Source: Nemertoderma westbladi
Taxonomy: Eukaryota; Xenacoelomorpha; Nemertodermatida; Nemertodermatidae
NCBI GenBank assembly: GCA_032718475.1
Contig: JAUCBJ010002711.1
Span: forward strand, 62,001-126,000
DNA length: 64,000 nt
Reading direction: 5' to 3'
Part shown: in pieces, positions 32,813 through 43,311 of the stretch
Position numbering within the stretch: position 1 is the first letter of the stretch
How the letters are laid out: each line of letters starts with the position of its first letter
Position numbers and translations under genes: made by a program
The notes under the pieces: generated by a model
What the model saw: the letters and a program-made list of their open reading frames with translations, nothing else
Database searches by the model: none
What the model was told of the DNA's origin: nothing

Positions 32813-35094
32813 ATAACGGATATTTAATTCTGATTGCAGTGTAGGCATTAAATACAGTTTAATATTGTTCTGGTAAGAACAATAACGGATATAGCTTCTT
32901 TATTGCAGTAAGCAATAAAGTTGAAAGTACCGGTTGACCGGTAAACCTGAACTGGTACTTCTGTAGGTCCGTAGGCCCAACTGTCCTAACCGGTACTTCC
33001 AGTATAAGTACATTAGTATTATTCGATTTGATAATTATATACCGGTAGGTCTTAGTACTTAATCAGGGAACGGCCGCCCTGGTTTTTTATTGAGATTTTA
33101 CTTGTTTCTGTCGGTTTTATTTGTTTGTAGGCCAATATTGAGCAGAAGGCGTGTAAGCCTGTTCAGATTGTATAGAGAATTTGTAGGCTGAGCTGTTGTC
33201 TGACTGTTGTTAAGTCTGAAGGACTGTAGTGTGTGTAGAGTGCATGTCCAAGAAAGTGCCAGTTAGTAAGTAGGGGCTTCCAGTGCTGTGAGGTAAACCC
33301 CCTCTTAAAGAATAAGTCGTACTACTCGGTTAGCGCGCATACTAACTAACCATTTTTGAGTCTGCATGTACTGTGGTTTATTTAGGCTTGATAGTAGGCT
33401 GACAGCGTTTGGTCTGTACTTTGTTTGTGTAGTCTGTACGGGTAGCGTAATATTCTTATTTTGATAATCTGTAGGCTGAATTGTTGCCTAGCTGTTATTA
33501 GGTCTGAGGGATTGCGTTGTGTGTAGAGTGCATGTCCGAGAAAGTGCCAGTTAGTAAGTAGGGGCTTCCAGTGCTGTGAGGTAAACCCCCTCTTAAAGAA
33601 TAAGTCGTACTACTCGGTTAGCGCGCATACTAACTAACCGTTTCGGAGTCTGCACATACCGTAGTTTGTTTGGGCTTGATAGTAGTCTGTCAGCATTTAG
33701 TCTGCATTTTGTTTGAGTAGTTTGTACGCGTTGCGTAATATTTATTATTCAGAGTTTATGCGATTATTCGCAATATTCAAGTCCCCAAGTTTATTCCTAC
33801 AGTAATTGTGCTTGTTATACATACCGCTATAGTTAAATTAACCCCGGTACTACATCAGGGCTGCTTGGCGTAGGTAAAGACTGGTGATTTTGTGCACCGG
33901 TCACTCCAGCAGATACCTTGGTTCTTTTAGCTGTTCAAGTATTTCTAACTGCTGGTTATCTGTTTTATAAGTACTTGTACCTAATTTAGGGTTTAGTGTA
34001 CAGTGCTTTCCGAAAGTAATTAGTGTGTAGGCAGTATATCTGTGTTGTAAAGTGGTTAATAGGCACGTTGGTTCTGGTAGACCCTGGTAATTAATCTCTA
34101 GGTAGGGACACTCCGTGATACATAACGTAGTACCTATAGCGCTACGGCTATAGGTCATCAGACGGTGGTATTTTCCTATCTGGACAGCTCAATATATTTA
34201 CTACTACTTATTATTTTCAAATACCGTAGTAACCTGTCCGTTGTAATAACCAGATTCTAACCCTTTGTTAGGCTGGTTTGTAGACTTCTTGTAAAATTAC
34301 CCTAAAAATTCGTATTTTGTGTTTTTTGTAAATTTTTGTGTTTATTTAGAGATTGTAATCTCAACCCGAATCGTAAGTAATTTGTAGATAAGTAACTTAG
34401 AAAGTAGAATTATTTGTTTTAGTGTCCTATAAGTAACACTTCACTGAAAGCACACCGCTTTGTGTAGTGATTACTCCCCAGAAATAATAACATTTATTTC
34501 AAACATTGACAAAACCCATTTCAACGGGTATATATATATATATATTATAAATCAACTCAAACGATTTATAAATAGTAGGCCTGCCATACAACAATTAGGT
34601 CTCAATATCAGTTGGACTATTGCTCAAGTAACTGTAATAGAGTAAGAAAAGTAACTAAGTAACCCAAGTAACTCCTAAAATTCAGAAATTCAATTATTTA
34701 AAATAATTGACATACCGGTATTTGCAATAGGCTTATTATATTTATTTCTATAAATTTAAGCTGAAATCATACCGGTATTCTGTAATTAATTCTAATCTAT
34801 AATTATATTTATATACTATAAGTGTAAGCTGTATACCGGTATTCCAGATAGGCCTATTATATACTTATATATATTTGTGCCGAAATCACCTACCGGTATT
34901 CTGAAACAAACCTAGCCTGTAATAATACTTATATACTTTAAGTGTATACCGGTATTCTAATATATTGTGTGTACATATATAGCTACACTGAGTAGCAGTA
35001 TAAGTAATTGATTACTAGGCTATCAGTGATACTGAATTACTAGACTTGCTTTAGCTGTATTTATAGCAGTAGGCACTCAACTGTATAAACCGAA
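32813..35094 (+). other. Leader of BEL copy B with a ~288-bp direct duplication and TACCGGTA repeats
   Basis: There is no conserved frame. Sequence around 33183-33458 is repeated at about 33472-33742, offset 288 bp; a ~130-base core from gtgtagagtgcatgtcc is nearly identical. The word gaacaataacggatat of the LTR/leader junction recurs at about 32877. From 34700 to 34960 the palindrome TACCGGTA occurs about five times in a degenerate ~75-bp repeat. No primer site starting TGG is evident directly after the LTR. Packaging or translation signals could lie here. Confidence 0.65.
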
Positions 35095-38000
35095 ATGTCT
35101 GACACAAGGCAGAACCTATCAGACAGTACTCTAGATACCACCATCTGTGACTCAGATAGGAGTGTGGAACCGACGAGACCTAAGTTCAGCTCACCTCCTA
35201 CTGTAAGGAAGGTTACCCCTCCTGTAGTGATATCAGACCCTAAGCTAATCCAACACCATAGGTCTATCATCGGCACGCGGGCCCAAGTCAAGCGGGATCA
35301 AGAAGCAGCTGCCAATCAGCAGCAACCTCCTAGCCAAGAACCTAGTTCTCAGCGGCCCGATAGCTCCAGTAGTTCGGATACTGTTGAGTTAATGCCCGAA
35401 CGCGGAGCGAAGATGGCGGATATGGTTTACGAGGACCCTCTTCTAGTTCTTCCGGTAGCAGTACTCACTACGGTGTTAGTTGCGGTAGAAGAACACCAAC
35501 ATGATTGGGTTAGAAGTGGGCAGTCGACTAAAGATGATCATGCGGGATATTCGAAGGAAGAACTGATGTCCATTGTCGAATCACAATGGAACTTCCCCGG
35601 ACTCGGACTCCCGTTTAACCTGTCAGAAGCCACCTGGGATGATATACACCGGATGGGAGTGGCTGAGGACATCGTTGATCCAGCTGTTTGGAAGAGGTCG
35701 GCAGCTGGATACGTACAAGGGTTCTTCGGTTCTTTGGAGCGTTTAGAAGAACAGCTGTTTCGACAACAACGAGGACCTCAAGAGCAGGAAAAGCTGCTTT
35801 ATCAAGTACGCGAAAGAACTCTACGCATTAGACTAATTCTATCGGCTTTTGAAGAAACATCTAAAAGAAAACAGGACACGTCGTTGCAAGTTGCTGTTAA
35901 AACTTGGTTCCAGCGGGTGAGCCTCAAGGTTCAAGAAACCGACAGGTGGAAGACTCAGTTGGCTGAGCGCCTCTACCACTACGAAGAATCAAATGATGCC
36001 ACTTTTTCTCAAGGGGAAGGCGAAGTATCAGCAACAGAGAAGCCGCGAACTAGAGACGATATTGACATATATCTGTCCGACTATCAGCGATTCCTAGGAG
36101 ACGATGAGTTGAGGAGACGGCTGGCTGGACTTTCCCCTAATAGTGAAGGAGCCAAGCATGTGTTGGACGCAATCGACACTGAAATGTTAGCTGCAGACCA
36201 AGCTAAATTTGATGAACGTCTCCGCATAGCTAGAGCCCAGGAAGAACAAGTAAAGAAAAGGCGGATTGAAGACAAAAAGACAGCAGCAGTAGCAGCGGCA
36301 ATGGCAACAGCAGAAGCAGACAGAAAGGCGGCAGAAGCAGCGGCCGAAGCAGACAGAAAGGCAGAGAGAAAGGCGGCAGAAGCAGCAGCCGAAGCGGCAG
36401 AAGCAGCAGCCGAAGCAGATAGAAAGGCAGAGAGAAAGGCGGCAGAAGCAGCAGCCGAAGCGGACAGAAAGGCGGCGGAGGCAGTGGCCGAAGCAGAACG
36501 AAGAGCGTCTGAAGAGACTATCCAACTGGAGTTGGAAAATCTGCAAGAGACGCAAGACAACATCAATAGACAGTTAACTGATAGTCGAATGAAGATGATG
36601 AGTCGATCTACTTCCAAACGCCAAGGTTATACATCATCAGAGGAGGGAGATACCACCGATCCTGAAGGCGGAGGAAATAGATCTCGTCTCAGTAGGCGTA
36701 AAAGAACGTCTCACCGTCATAAATTGCCCGAATTGCCCCCCGCTGTTAGAAGACAATTAGCCAGCGCAACCGTAGGTAGTACAGAACACACAGACCAAAT
36801 TACTACCGTAAACCAACTCCCTACTATAGTGGATGAGCCGGAAATAATTAAGCCTGTTCTCGAAGCCACTCCATCAGTGCTAGAGACACCTGTACTACCT
36901 GAAATAACCTCTAGATTCCCTTTGCACAGCACCAAACTATCTGTGCCATCTGTGCCTAGCAAGACTGTTCACAAGTCACTTCCTGTTTTAGACAACGAGC
37001 GAGACATTAACGATATATCGCCCGTTGTCCCTCGTCTGCCCGCTACAACGTTGGCGGACCCCGCTTCGGCGGCGGATTGGGTGGATGAGGGACGACGGGA
37101 GATGGGTCTCTTGCTCGGGCAGCTGAGGGAACAACAGGAATGTTCCTCCCGGCAGGTCCGAGATTTGGAAGGGACTGTTCACCAACTTAAAGGAACAGTG
37201 AGGGAAAGTAAGTTAGAGTTGCAAGAAGTGCAGCAAAGTATCGCGTTAGAACGCGATAAATTAGTAAACTTACAAAAGGGTATACCACCACCCTCTGTAA
37301 CAATGTGTCAACCCGTTAGGTCTGAAGTATCCCATGCGCAAGGTGTGGAGCCTACACGCATCTATACTGCTAGTGAAGTAGAGACTCCTATAGGAAACCC
37401 TATTAAGGGTAATTATAAACCTGTTGATAGCGATATTCCATATAGACCTGATCATAATCCGAGAAATTTATATACCGATAATTCTCTATTCAATAATACG
37501 ATGGCCCAAGAAAGTTTTACACGACAAATGGCTAGAACCGAAGCCCGACAAGCGGTAAAGGTTGGAGAGATCATCAAGTTCAATGGAGATGAGATGAAAT
37601 GGTTACCTTTTAATGAATATTACAAAGATAACATACAGAACTCTGTACTATCTAACGGAGAGAAACTTAGATTCCTCATCGAATGTTTGGAAGGACCTCC
37701 CAAGTCAATGGCGTTAAAATTTATTGGACATCCAGATGGATTAAGACAAGTTTGGGATACACTAAACATCAGGTATGGTAATAAGACTAACATAGCTAGG
37801 TATTTATATGCGAAATTAATGGCGCCCCGAAAGTTTCTTAGCAGCGGGATTATAGAGTTTTCCGATGAGATTCAGGAGATCTGTAGACAACTAGATTGGT
37901 TAGGTAAGTCTCATGAATACCAGAATTCTATGGTTGTAGGAGCCTTAGCATCTACTTTGCCCAAGGGTGGAGTAGGTACACGCTGGGACAAGAAGGTGTT

Positions 38001-39681
38001 ATATATGATGGAACAACAACAACGAGACCCTACCATGGCTGATCTCATGTCATTCTTGGATAGCGAGGTGAAATTACAGCTCATAAAGCAGTCCAGAGAG
38101 AAGACAGCGGAAAGTAAGGTAAGTGAGAAACCCGTTTCTAGGAGAAGGGTAACACCAGTATGTTATACCGACGACGGTGAAAGCCAAACTTCTCAAGGAG
38201 AGGACAGCGGGAAAGACACTGACAGATCTTATTATGTCAATAAAATGCCTAAAGACCAGGTAAGTAAATCTAAGTCTCGACCCAATGACAGAAGGGAACC
38301 GGTACGAAAAACCCCTCCTACGTCTCCTAAAAGAATTCAGGTGAGAAAGTCTGAAGAAAGAACGAGTGTGCACAATGTCACCCAAAATAAGGTCAGTAAC
38401 ATCAAACCTAAATGTGTACTATGTGACGGGACTCACCGCTTGAATATGTGCGATGAATTCTTAAAGAAATCATTAAAAGAGAGACGGGACGTTATGTGGG
38501 ATAAGCGGTTGTGTTACAATTGTCTCAGACAAGGACATCAACTGCGAAACTGTTACTCTGACATAAGGTGTGCTAAGTGCGGTGCGAAACATCATCTCTT
38601 GTTGCACACTGAATTCGAGCGAACCAACCCGAGTCAGGTAAGCGATTCCGAATTACATGTCCAATTCAGTGATGTGAACGACACCGATCAAGGTTCTGAG
38701 ATGGAAGGATTCTATACGGACGAGTTCTCCGACGAAAACGAATCCTGCTATATGATAAATACCGCTGTATATCGAGTGCTCATGTATGAAAAAGATACAG
38801 ACAACGACTTTACCTTAACTACTTCGGATCAACAACAATCTTGGAAAGCACCAACTTCCGATGTAGGAATCCGGGAATTTCCTGTAGTCCAGTTACGGGT
38901 CCATGGACCTCAGAAGAGCTATATAGTGAACGCCCTCCTGGACTCCGGCAGCACAGGAACATTCATTGATAAAGAACTAGCCGAAGACATCTTCGCTGGA
39001 CAACCCAAGTTCCGAACCAAGCTAAACATGTCAGGAATTATGCAAGTTTGGAAATCCACAGTAACCGCGGATTATTATGTAGGTGCGTTGTCCACCCCCC
39101 AGGACGAACTAGGAGAACATAGTATAAGGTCAGTGAAAATGGTGGCTATAAAGAACTTCGCTACTACTCAAGCAGACCTTTATAATTGGGACGAGGATGA
39201 GAGTATCCAACATCTTAAGATACCTCGATTCCAGACTGATTATCCTGGAGTGCAAATACTCATCGGCCAAAACGCGCATGAGGCGCTCGAGACATTGGAG
39301 AAACGACCTGCTCAACCGCAACCTCTACAAGTTTATGCGGTAAGAACTAGAGTAGGTTGGTACCTTACTGGACCTTCCCTAAGAACACTCAGAGAAAGAC
39401 TACCGCAAGATCGCGTCTGCCAGGTGAGTGAATGGGAAGATGATACTAGTGAGGGAGACGATTTAACTGAGGGAACTCCATACTCCTCAGATAACGACGA
39501 CGTTCACCAGCTTTTTGATGAGGAGAATACCATCGATCTCCTTAAGGAAAACGAGGCTTGGCAAAACCAAGTGAACTTATGTCAACTTCTCTATCCATCT
39601 GAACGAGAAGCTTATAACGACGAGTTAAATGACGTCATTGAGCGTTATAATGCCAAGACTCGAGATGAACATGCCGTATGA
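35095..39681 (+). CDS. gag-pro: BEL/Pao Gag-protease polyprotein (ends at in-frame TGA)
   Basis: The frame has 1528 codons; the start has a purine at -3. Residues about 395-480 are a long Ala/Glu/Lys coiled coil made of AEADRKAAEA-type repeats. Residues about 820-1000 are the capsid-like BEL Gag region (FNGDEMKWLPFNEYY, LRFLIECLEGPPKSMA). Zinc-binding motifs span about 1107-1170: C-x2-C-x3-H at CVLCDGTH, the CCHC knuckle CYNCLRQGHQLRNC and CAKCGAKHH. An aspartic protease of DUF1758 type follows, with LLDSGSTGTF (about 1280) and ILIGQNAHEAL. The TGA at 39679 is followed in the same frame by the conserved start of the RT region, so the natural product would be one Gag-Pol polyprotein. The coiled-coil Gag extension is unusually long. 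Confidence 0.93.
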   Translation: MSDTRQNLSDSTLDTTICDSDRSVEPTRPKFSSPPTVRKVTPPVVISDPKLIQHHRSIIGTRAQVKRDQEAAANQQQPPSQEPSSQRPDSSSSSDTVELMPERGAKMADMVYEDPLLVLPVAVLTTVLVAVEEHQHDWVRSGQSTKDDHAGYSKEELMSIVESQWNFPGLGLPFNLSEATWDDIHRMGVAEDIVDPAVWKRSAAGYVQGFFGSLERLEEQLFRQQRGPQEQEKLLYQVRERTLRIRLILSAFEETSKRKQDTSLQVAVKTWFQRVSLKVQETDRWKTQLAERLYHYEESNDATFSQGEGEVSATEKPRTRDDIDIYLSDYQRFLGDDELRRRLAGLSPNSEGAKHVLDAIDTEMLAADQAKFDERLRIARAQEEQVKKRRIEDKKTAAVAAAMATAEADRKAAEAAAEADRKAERKAAEAAAEAAEAAAEADRKAERKAAEAAAEADRKAAEAVAEAERRASEETIQLELENLQETQDNINRQLTDSRMKMMSRSTSKRQGYTSSEEGDTTDPEGGGNRSRLSRRKRTSHRHKLPELPPAVRRQLASATVGSTEHTDQITTVNQLPTIVDEPEIIKPVLEATPSVLETPVLPEITSRFPLHSTKLSVPSVPSKTVHKSLPVLDNERDINDISPVVPRLPATTLADPASAADWVDEGRREMGLLLGQLREQQECSSRQVRDLEGTVHQLKGTVRESKLELQEVQQSIALERDKLVNLQKGIPPPSVTMCQPVRSEVSHAQGVEPTRIYTASEVETPIGNPIKGNYKPVDSDIPYRPDHNPRNLYTDNSLFNNTMAQESFTRQMARTEARQAVKVGEIIKFNGDEMKWLPFNEYYKDNIQNSVLSNGEKLRFLIECLEGPPKSMALKFIGHPDGLRQVWDTLNIRYGNKTNIARYLYAKLMAPRKFLSSGIIEFSDEIQEICRQLDWLGKSHEYQNSMVVGALASTLPKGGVGTRWDKKVLYMMEQQQRDPTMADLMSFLDSEVKLQLIKQSREKTAESKVSEKPVSRRRVTPVCYTDDGESQTSQGEDSGKDTDRSYYVNKMPKDQVSKSKSRPNDRREPVRKTPPTSPKRIQVRKSEERTSVHNVTQNKVSNIKPKCVLCDGTHRLNMCDEFLKKSLKERRDVMWDKRLCYNCLRQGHQLRNCYSDIRCAKCGAKHHLLLHTEFERTNPSQVSDSELHVQFSDVNDTDQGSEMEGFYTDEFSDENESCYMINTAVYRVLMYEKDTDNDFTLTTSDQQQSWKAPTSDVGIREFPVVQLRVHGPQKSYIVNALLDSGSTGTFIDKELAEDIFAGQPKFRTKLNMSGIMQVWKSTVTADYYVGALSTPQDELGEHSIRSVKMVAIKNFATTQADLYNWDEDESIQHLKIPRFQTDYPGVQILIGQNAHEALETLEKRPAQPQPLQVYAVRTRVGWYLTGPSLRTLRERLPQDRVCQVSEWEDDTSEGDDLTEGTPYSSDNDDVHQLFDEENTIDLLKENEAWQNQVNLCQLLYPSEREAYNDELNDVIERYNAKTRDEHAV

Positions 39682-42600
39682 TTCTTTACGCAAGAGGCGG
39701 TAGAGCCCAATTCCTACGATAAAGCCTTATCGGTGGAAGAGGAAAGGGCCAAGCAGATCCAAGAGACAACTACATGTTTCCTCAAAGATCAAGGTAGGTA
39801 TGAAGTCAGTCTACCTTTCCGCAAGAGAGAACCGAAGTTCATCAATAACAGACCCTTGGCGGAAAAAAGAATCGCGCAACTCCATCGACGCCTTACGGCC
39901 AATTCTTCAGCCAAAGAAATGTATCAAACACAGCTGAAGAAATTTATTAGTAAGGGATACGCGGAGAGAGTACTGGAAGAAACACCTGTGACTGAAAGAA
40001 CGTATTACTTAACCCACCATTACGTTCCTAAACCCGGTAAACCACATGAAGTGAGAGTAGTGTTTGATGGCTCCGCTCTTTACATGGGTCAATCCCTTAA
40101 CTCTGAATTGTTACCCGGACCCAACTTACTTCAATCTTTGTTGGGAATTCTTTTAAGATTGAGACAATATTCGATTGCTTTCGCCTCCGATATAGAAGGC
40201 ATGTTCTTACAAGTCAAGGTACTAGATAGGGATCGAGATAGTCTACGATTTCTGTGGTGGCCCGAAGGAGACCTCAACCAGAAACCGGTGGAGTACTGGA
40301 TGACCATCCAGGCCTTTGGGATAATCTCAAGCCCTTCCAATGCCTGTTCGGTAGTGCGTACCACTGCAGAGGACAACCGAGAAGCCTTCTCTAAGGAAGT
40401 GATCGACAGCATCAAGCGGGACATATACATGGACGATAATATGAAGTCCCTTCCATCAGTTAAAGAAGCCATAGAGGTCGCTAAAGGAACGGTAGAGTGC
40501 TTAAAAAGAGGTGGGTTTCGATTAACGAAATTCACCAGCAACTCCCGTGAGTTTCTGGAGTCGATCCCTGCGGAAGATCGAGGGGCGAAAGATCTAGATT
40601 TGATCAAAGATGATCTGCCAGAAACCAAGACACTCGGCTTGAAATGGGACACAGAGCGAGATATCCTGTTTTTCCAGCTAAAACAGCGAGATAATCCAGT
40701 TCGAACCAAACGGATTTGTTTAAGTATACTGAGCACTTATTTCGATCCATTGGGATTTATTAGCCCAGTTATATTGATTGCTCGGAGTTTGGTACAACAA
40801 ATGTGGCTTGAAAACCACTCATGGGACGATCCACTTAAGGGAGAATTATTAAAGAAGTGGATGAAATGGGAAGATTCTCTGCTGGCCATTGAGGATTTTA
40901 TAATTTCCCGTTCATATTTTGGTCATGTTCTCCCTACGTATTCCTATCAACTTCATGTGTTTGGAGACGCCAGCGATATGGGAATCGGTATAGTAGCCTA
41001 CCTAAGAGTGGAAACTCCGGATGGAATCAAGGTCACCTTGGTTACTTCTAAGGCATTAATCAACAACAAGTTGAAAGTTCCTCGGGCGGAGTTAAAGGCT
41101 GCTCTATACGCTACAGCCATCGGCCGGAATGTAACCGAACAGATCGATTATCCATTAAAGAAAACTGTCTATTGGACCGACGCTTTACTCGTGTTAGAGT
41201 ATATAACCAATGAAGTCTGTCAGTTCAGCGTCTTCGTTACCAACAGAGTAGCCATCATACTTAGTCGCACGACGATGGATCAATGGAGACATTGCCCCGG
41301 AACGATTAATCCAGCAGACATCGCTTCCAGGGGAGCGACTCCAAAGGAATTGGTAAATACTCCCGAATGGTTAGGTGGACCCGACTTCCTCTACAGAGAA
41401 GAAGAAGAATGGCCTCCCCATCTCACAACAGCAGAGATCAGACAGGCCAAGGGAGCGGAGAAAGTTAAACCTAAAACTCGAGCGAGTAAATCGAAATTGT
41501 TTAAACCTGCGGTTGATCTATCTGTATTATTTACTTCCGGAAATGATGCTTTGGATCAGAAACCCACCGCCACGAATAAAGAAGTCTTGGAAATCCGTGA
41601 CAAGGATTGGAAATCTGGAATACCAGATATCTCGCAAGGACTCTCACCTCTCCTGCAGAGAGCGATACGTCACTACAGTTCCTGGAATCGGCTCTGTAAA
41701 GCTGTCACATATTTAAAAGGATGTTTTCATCATCGTTACTCCGGGACAAAGACCAATAGTGATGATGCTCCATCAACATCTGCACGAGTCCATGTTGTTA
41801 AAGATCTTCCCAAATACAAGATATCCGACAGGTTTCTAAAGGAGAAGATCAGTTACCAGGAGCATGATGAAACCAACAAACAGATGCTGAGACTCCTACA
41901 ATGCTATGAGGATTCCGATAAGTATTTCCTGTTGTTAAGAAATCCGCAGATGCGCTTAAGGGATCGCTTCTCTAGTACAATGATAGATGGGTTAATACGT
42001 GCTGGAGGAAGGCTTACCAACGCCCCATTATCCTTTGACACTAAGTTTCCCATACTCATTAGAAATCTTGACATACAAATCAAGATGATTGTAGATGTTC
42101 ATAGCAAACTGTACCATGCTGGTAGAGAACGAGTTCTGAGCGAAATTCGAACTCGCTACTATTTTTATAAACCCCGTAGGGCTCTGAACCAAGTTCTTAG
42201 GAACTGCATACCCTGTAGGAAAGCATTCAGTAGGCCTTTAACACAGCGAGAGGCAGAATTACCTAGGGAAAGAGTAAGCTTCTATGAACCACCCTTTACT
42301 AATACCGGTGTGGATTTATTTGGCCCTATTGAAGTATATCGTGCCCGGACTATAGTCAAGAGATGGTGTGTCATCTTCGTTTGTATGACTTGTAGAGCTA
42401 TCCATCTCGATATGGTGAACGATCTATCTACCAACAGCTTCGTGTTAAGTTTACGACGGCAGATCGCTCGTTTTGGAACTAGTAACACGATGAGATCGGA
42501 TAAGGGAACGAACTTCATTGGCGCCAACAACGAAATTCAAGCTTACGTAAAGGACTGGAACCAAAGACAGGTGGACGATCAGCTAAAGATAACAGCGTCT

Positions 42601-43311
42601 AACTGGACCTTCAACGCCGCCGACGCCCCTTGGTGGGGAGGAAGTTGGGATAGATTGATTAGGAGCGTGAAGACTGCGTTCCACTTTATCGTACCTTGTC
42701 GCGCTTATCTCACCGACGAACTATTGCGGACGTTAATGGAGGAAATCGCCGCCTATCTCAACGAAAGACCGCTTATGCCAGTCTCTTCAAGTCCTGATTC
42801 CCTGGAAGCGCTAACACCCGCGCACTTTCTACTGAAGAAACCTGTAGCCATGCTCCCACGATCGGAGATCACAGACGGAGACGAGTACTGCCGTCGAACC
42901 TGGCAACTTATGCAGTTGCTATCCCGTCGTTTTGCTGACCATTTCGAGAAACATTACCTGCCCACTCTACAACTTCGAACTAAGTGGTTTGCGCAGCAAG
43001 AAAACGTCAGCGCTGGAGACATGGTGCTTATTGTGGACCCCGATCTCCCACGTAAGCGATGGCAAACAGGTCGTATCATCGAGACTCATATCTCGAGCGA
43101 TGGTTTGGTGCGATCAGTAGAACTCGTCGTTATGCGGCGTAACTTTAAGAAACCAGGGATAGTCTTTGAGACTCAACAGCTCAACCGCCCAGTGGGTCGT
43201 TTATGTTTACTGGAAAGAGACAGAGAGCTCTCCGGGAACTATGGAAGGCAAGAAACTCTTCCCACGACCACTTCCCTAATCGAACCGACATCTAGGGGCT
43301 CCCCAACTTAA
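39682..43311 (+). CDS. pol: BEL/Pao RT, RNase H, integrase, DUF5641 (same frame after TGA)
   Basis: The reading continues directly from the TGA as FFTQEAV..., which resembles the linker before RT in BEL/Pao polyproteins, so the first Met (39733) is probably not a true start. RT has the VRVVFDGSA block, the SDIEGMFLQV catalytic region and YMDDN (about residue 232 counted from 39733). RNase H-type sequence (VFGDASD, YWTDALLVLEY) follows. Integrase has HHCC (about 789-827), GVDLFGP, SDKGTNF and GGSWDRL; the expected catalytic Glu of the last motif is Asp here, whereas copy A has Glu. The C-terminal DUF5641 domain includes AGDMVLIVD. The whole frame from 35095 to 43311 is 2739 codons. Confidence 0.92.
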   Translation, partial: FFTQEAVEPNSYDKALSVEEERAKQIQETTTCFLKDQGRYEVSLPFRKREPKFINNRPLAEKRIAQLHRRLTANSSAKEMYQTQLKKFISKGYAERVLEETPVTERTYYLTHHYVPKPGKPHEVRVVFDGSALYMGQSLNSELLPGPNLLQSLLGILLRLRQYSIAFASDIEGMFLQVKVLDRDRDSLRFLWWPEGDLNQKPVEYWMTIQAFGIISSPSNACSVVRTTAEDNREAFSKEVIDSIKRDIYMDDNMKSLPSVKEAIEVAKGTVECLKRGGFRLTKFTSNSREFLESIPAEDRGAKDLDLIKDDLPETKTLGLKWDTERDILFFQLKQRDNPVRTKRICLSILSTYFDPLGFISPVILIARSLVQQMWLENHSWDDPLKGELLKKWMKWEDSLLAIEDFIISRSYFGHVLPTYSYQLHVFGDASDMGIGIVAYLRVETPDGIKVTLVTSKALINNKLKVPRAELKAALYATAIGRNVTEQIDYPLKKTVYWTDALLVLEYITNEVCQFSVFVTNRVAIILSRTTMDQWRHCPGTINPADIASRGATPKELVNTPEWLGGPDFLYREEEEWPPHLTTAEIRQAKGAEKVKPKTRASKSKLFKPAVDLSVLFTSGNDALDQKPTATNKEVLEIRDKDWKSGIPDISQGLSPLLQRAIRHYSSWNRLCKAVTYLKGCFHHRYSGTKTNSDDAPSTSARVHVVKDLPKYKISDRFLKEKISYQEHDETNKQMLRLLQCYEDSDKYFLLLRNPQMRLRDRFSSTMIDGLIRAGGRLTNAPLSFDTKFPILIRNLDIQIKMIVDVHSKLYHAGRERVLSEIRTRYYFYKPRRALNQVLRNCIPCRKAFSRPLTQREAELPRERVSFYEPPFTNTGVDLFGPIEVYRARTIVKRWCVIFVCMTCRAIHLDMVNDLSTNSFVLSLRRQIARFGTSNTMRSDKGTNFIGANNEIQAYVKDWNQRQVDDQLKITASNWTFNAADAPWWGGSWDRLIRSVKTAFHFIVPCRAYLTDELLRTLMEEIAAYLNERPLMPVSSSPDSLEALTPAHFLLKKPVAMLPRSEITDGDEYCRRTWQLMQLLSRRFADHFEKHYLPTLQLRTKWFAQQENVSAGDMVLIVDPDLPRKRWQTGRIIETHISSDGLVRSVELVVMRRNFKKPGIVFETQQLNRPVGRLCLLERDRELSGNYGRQETLPTTTSLIEPTSRGSPT

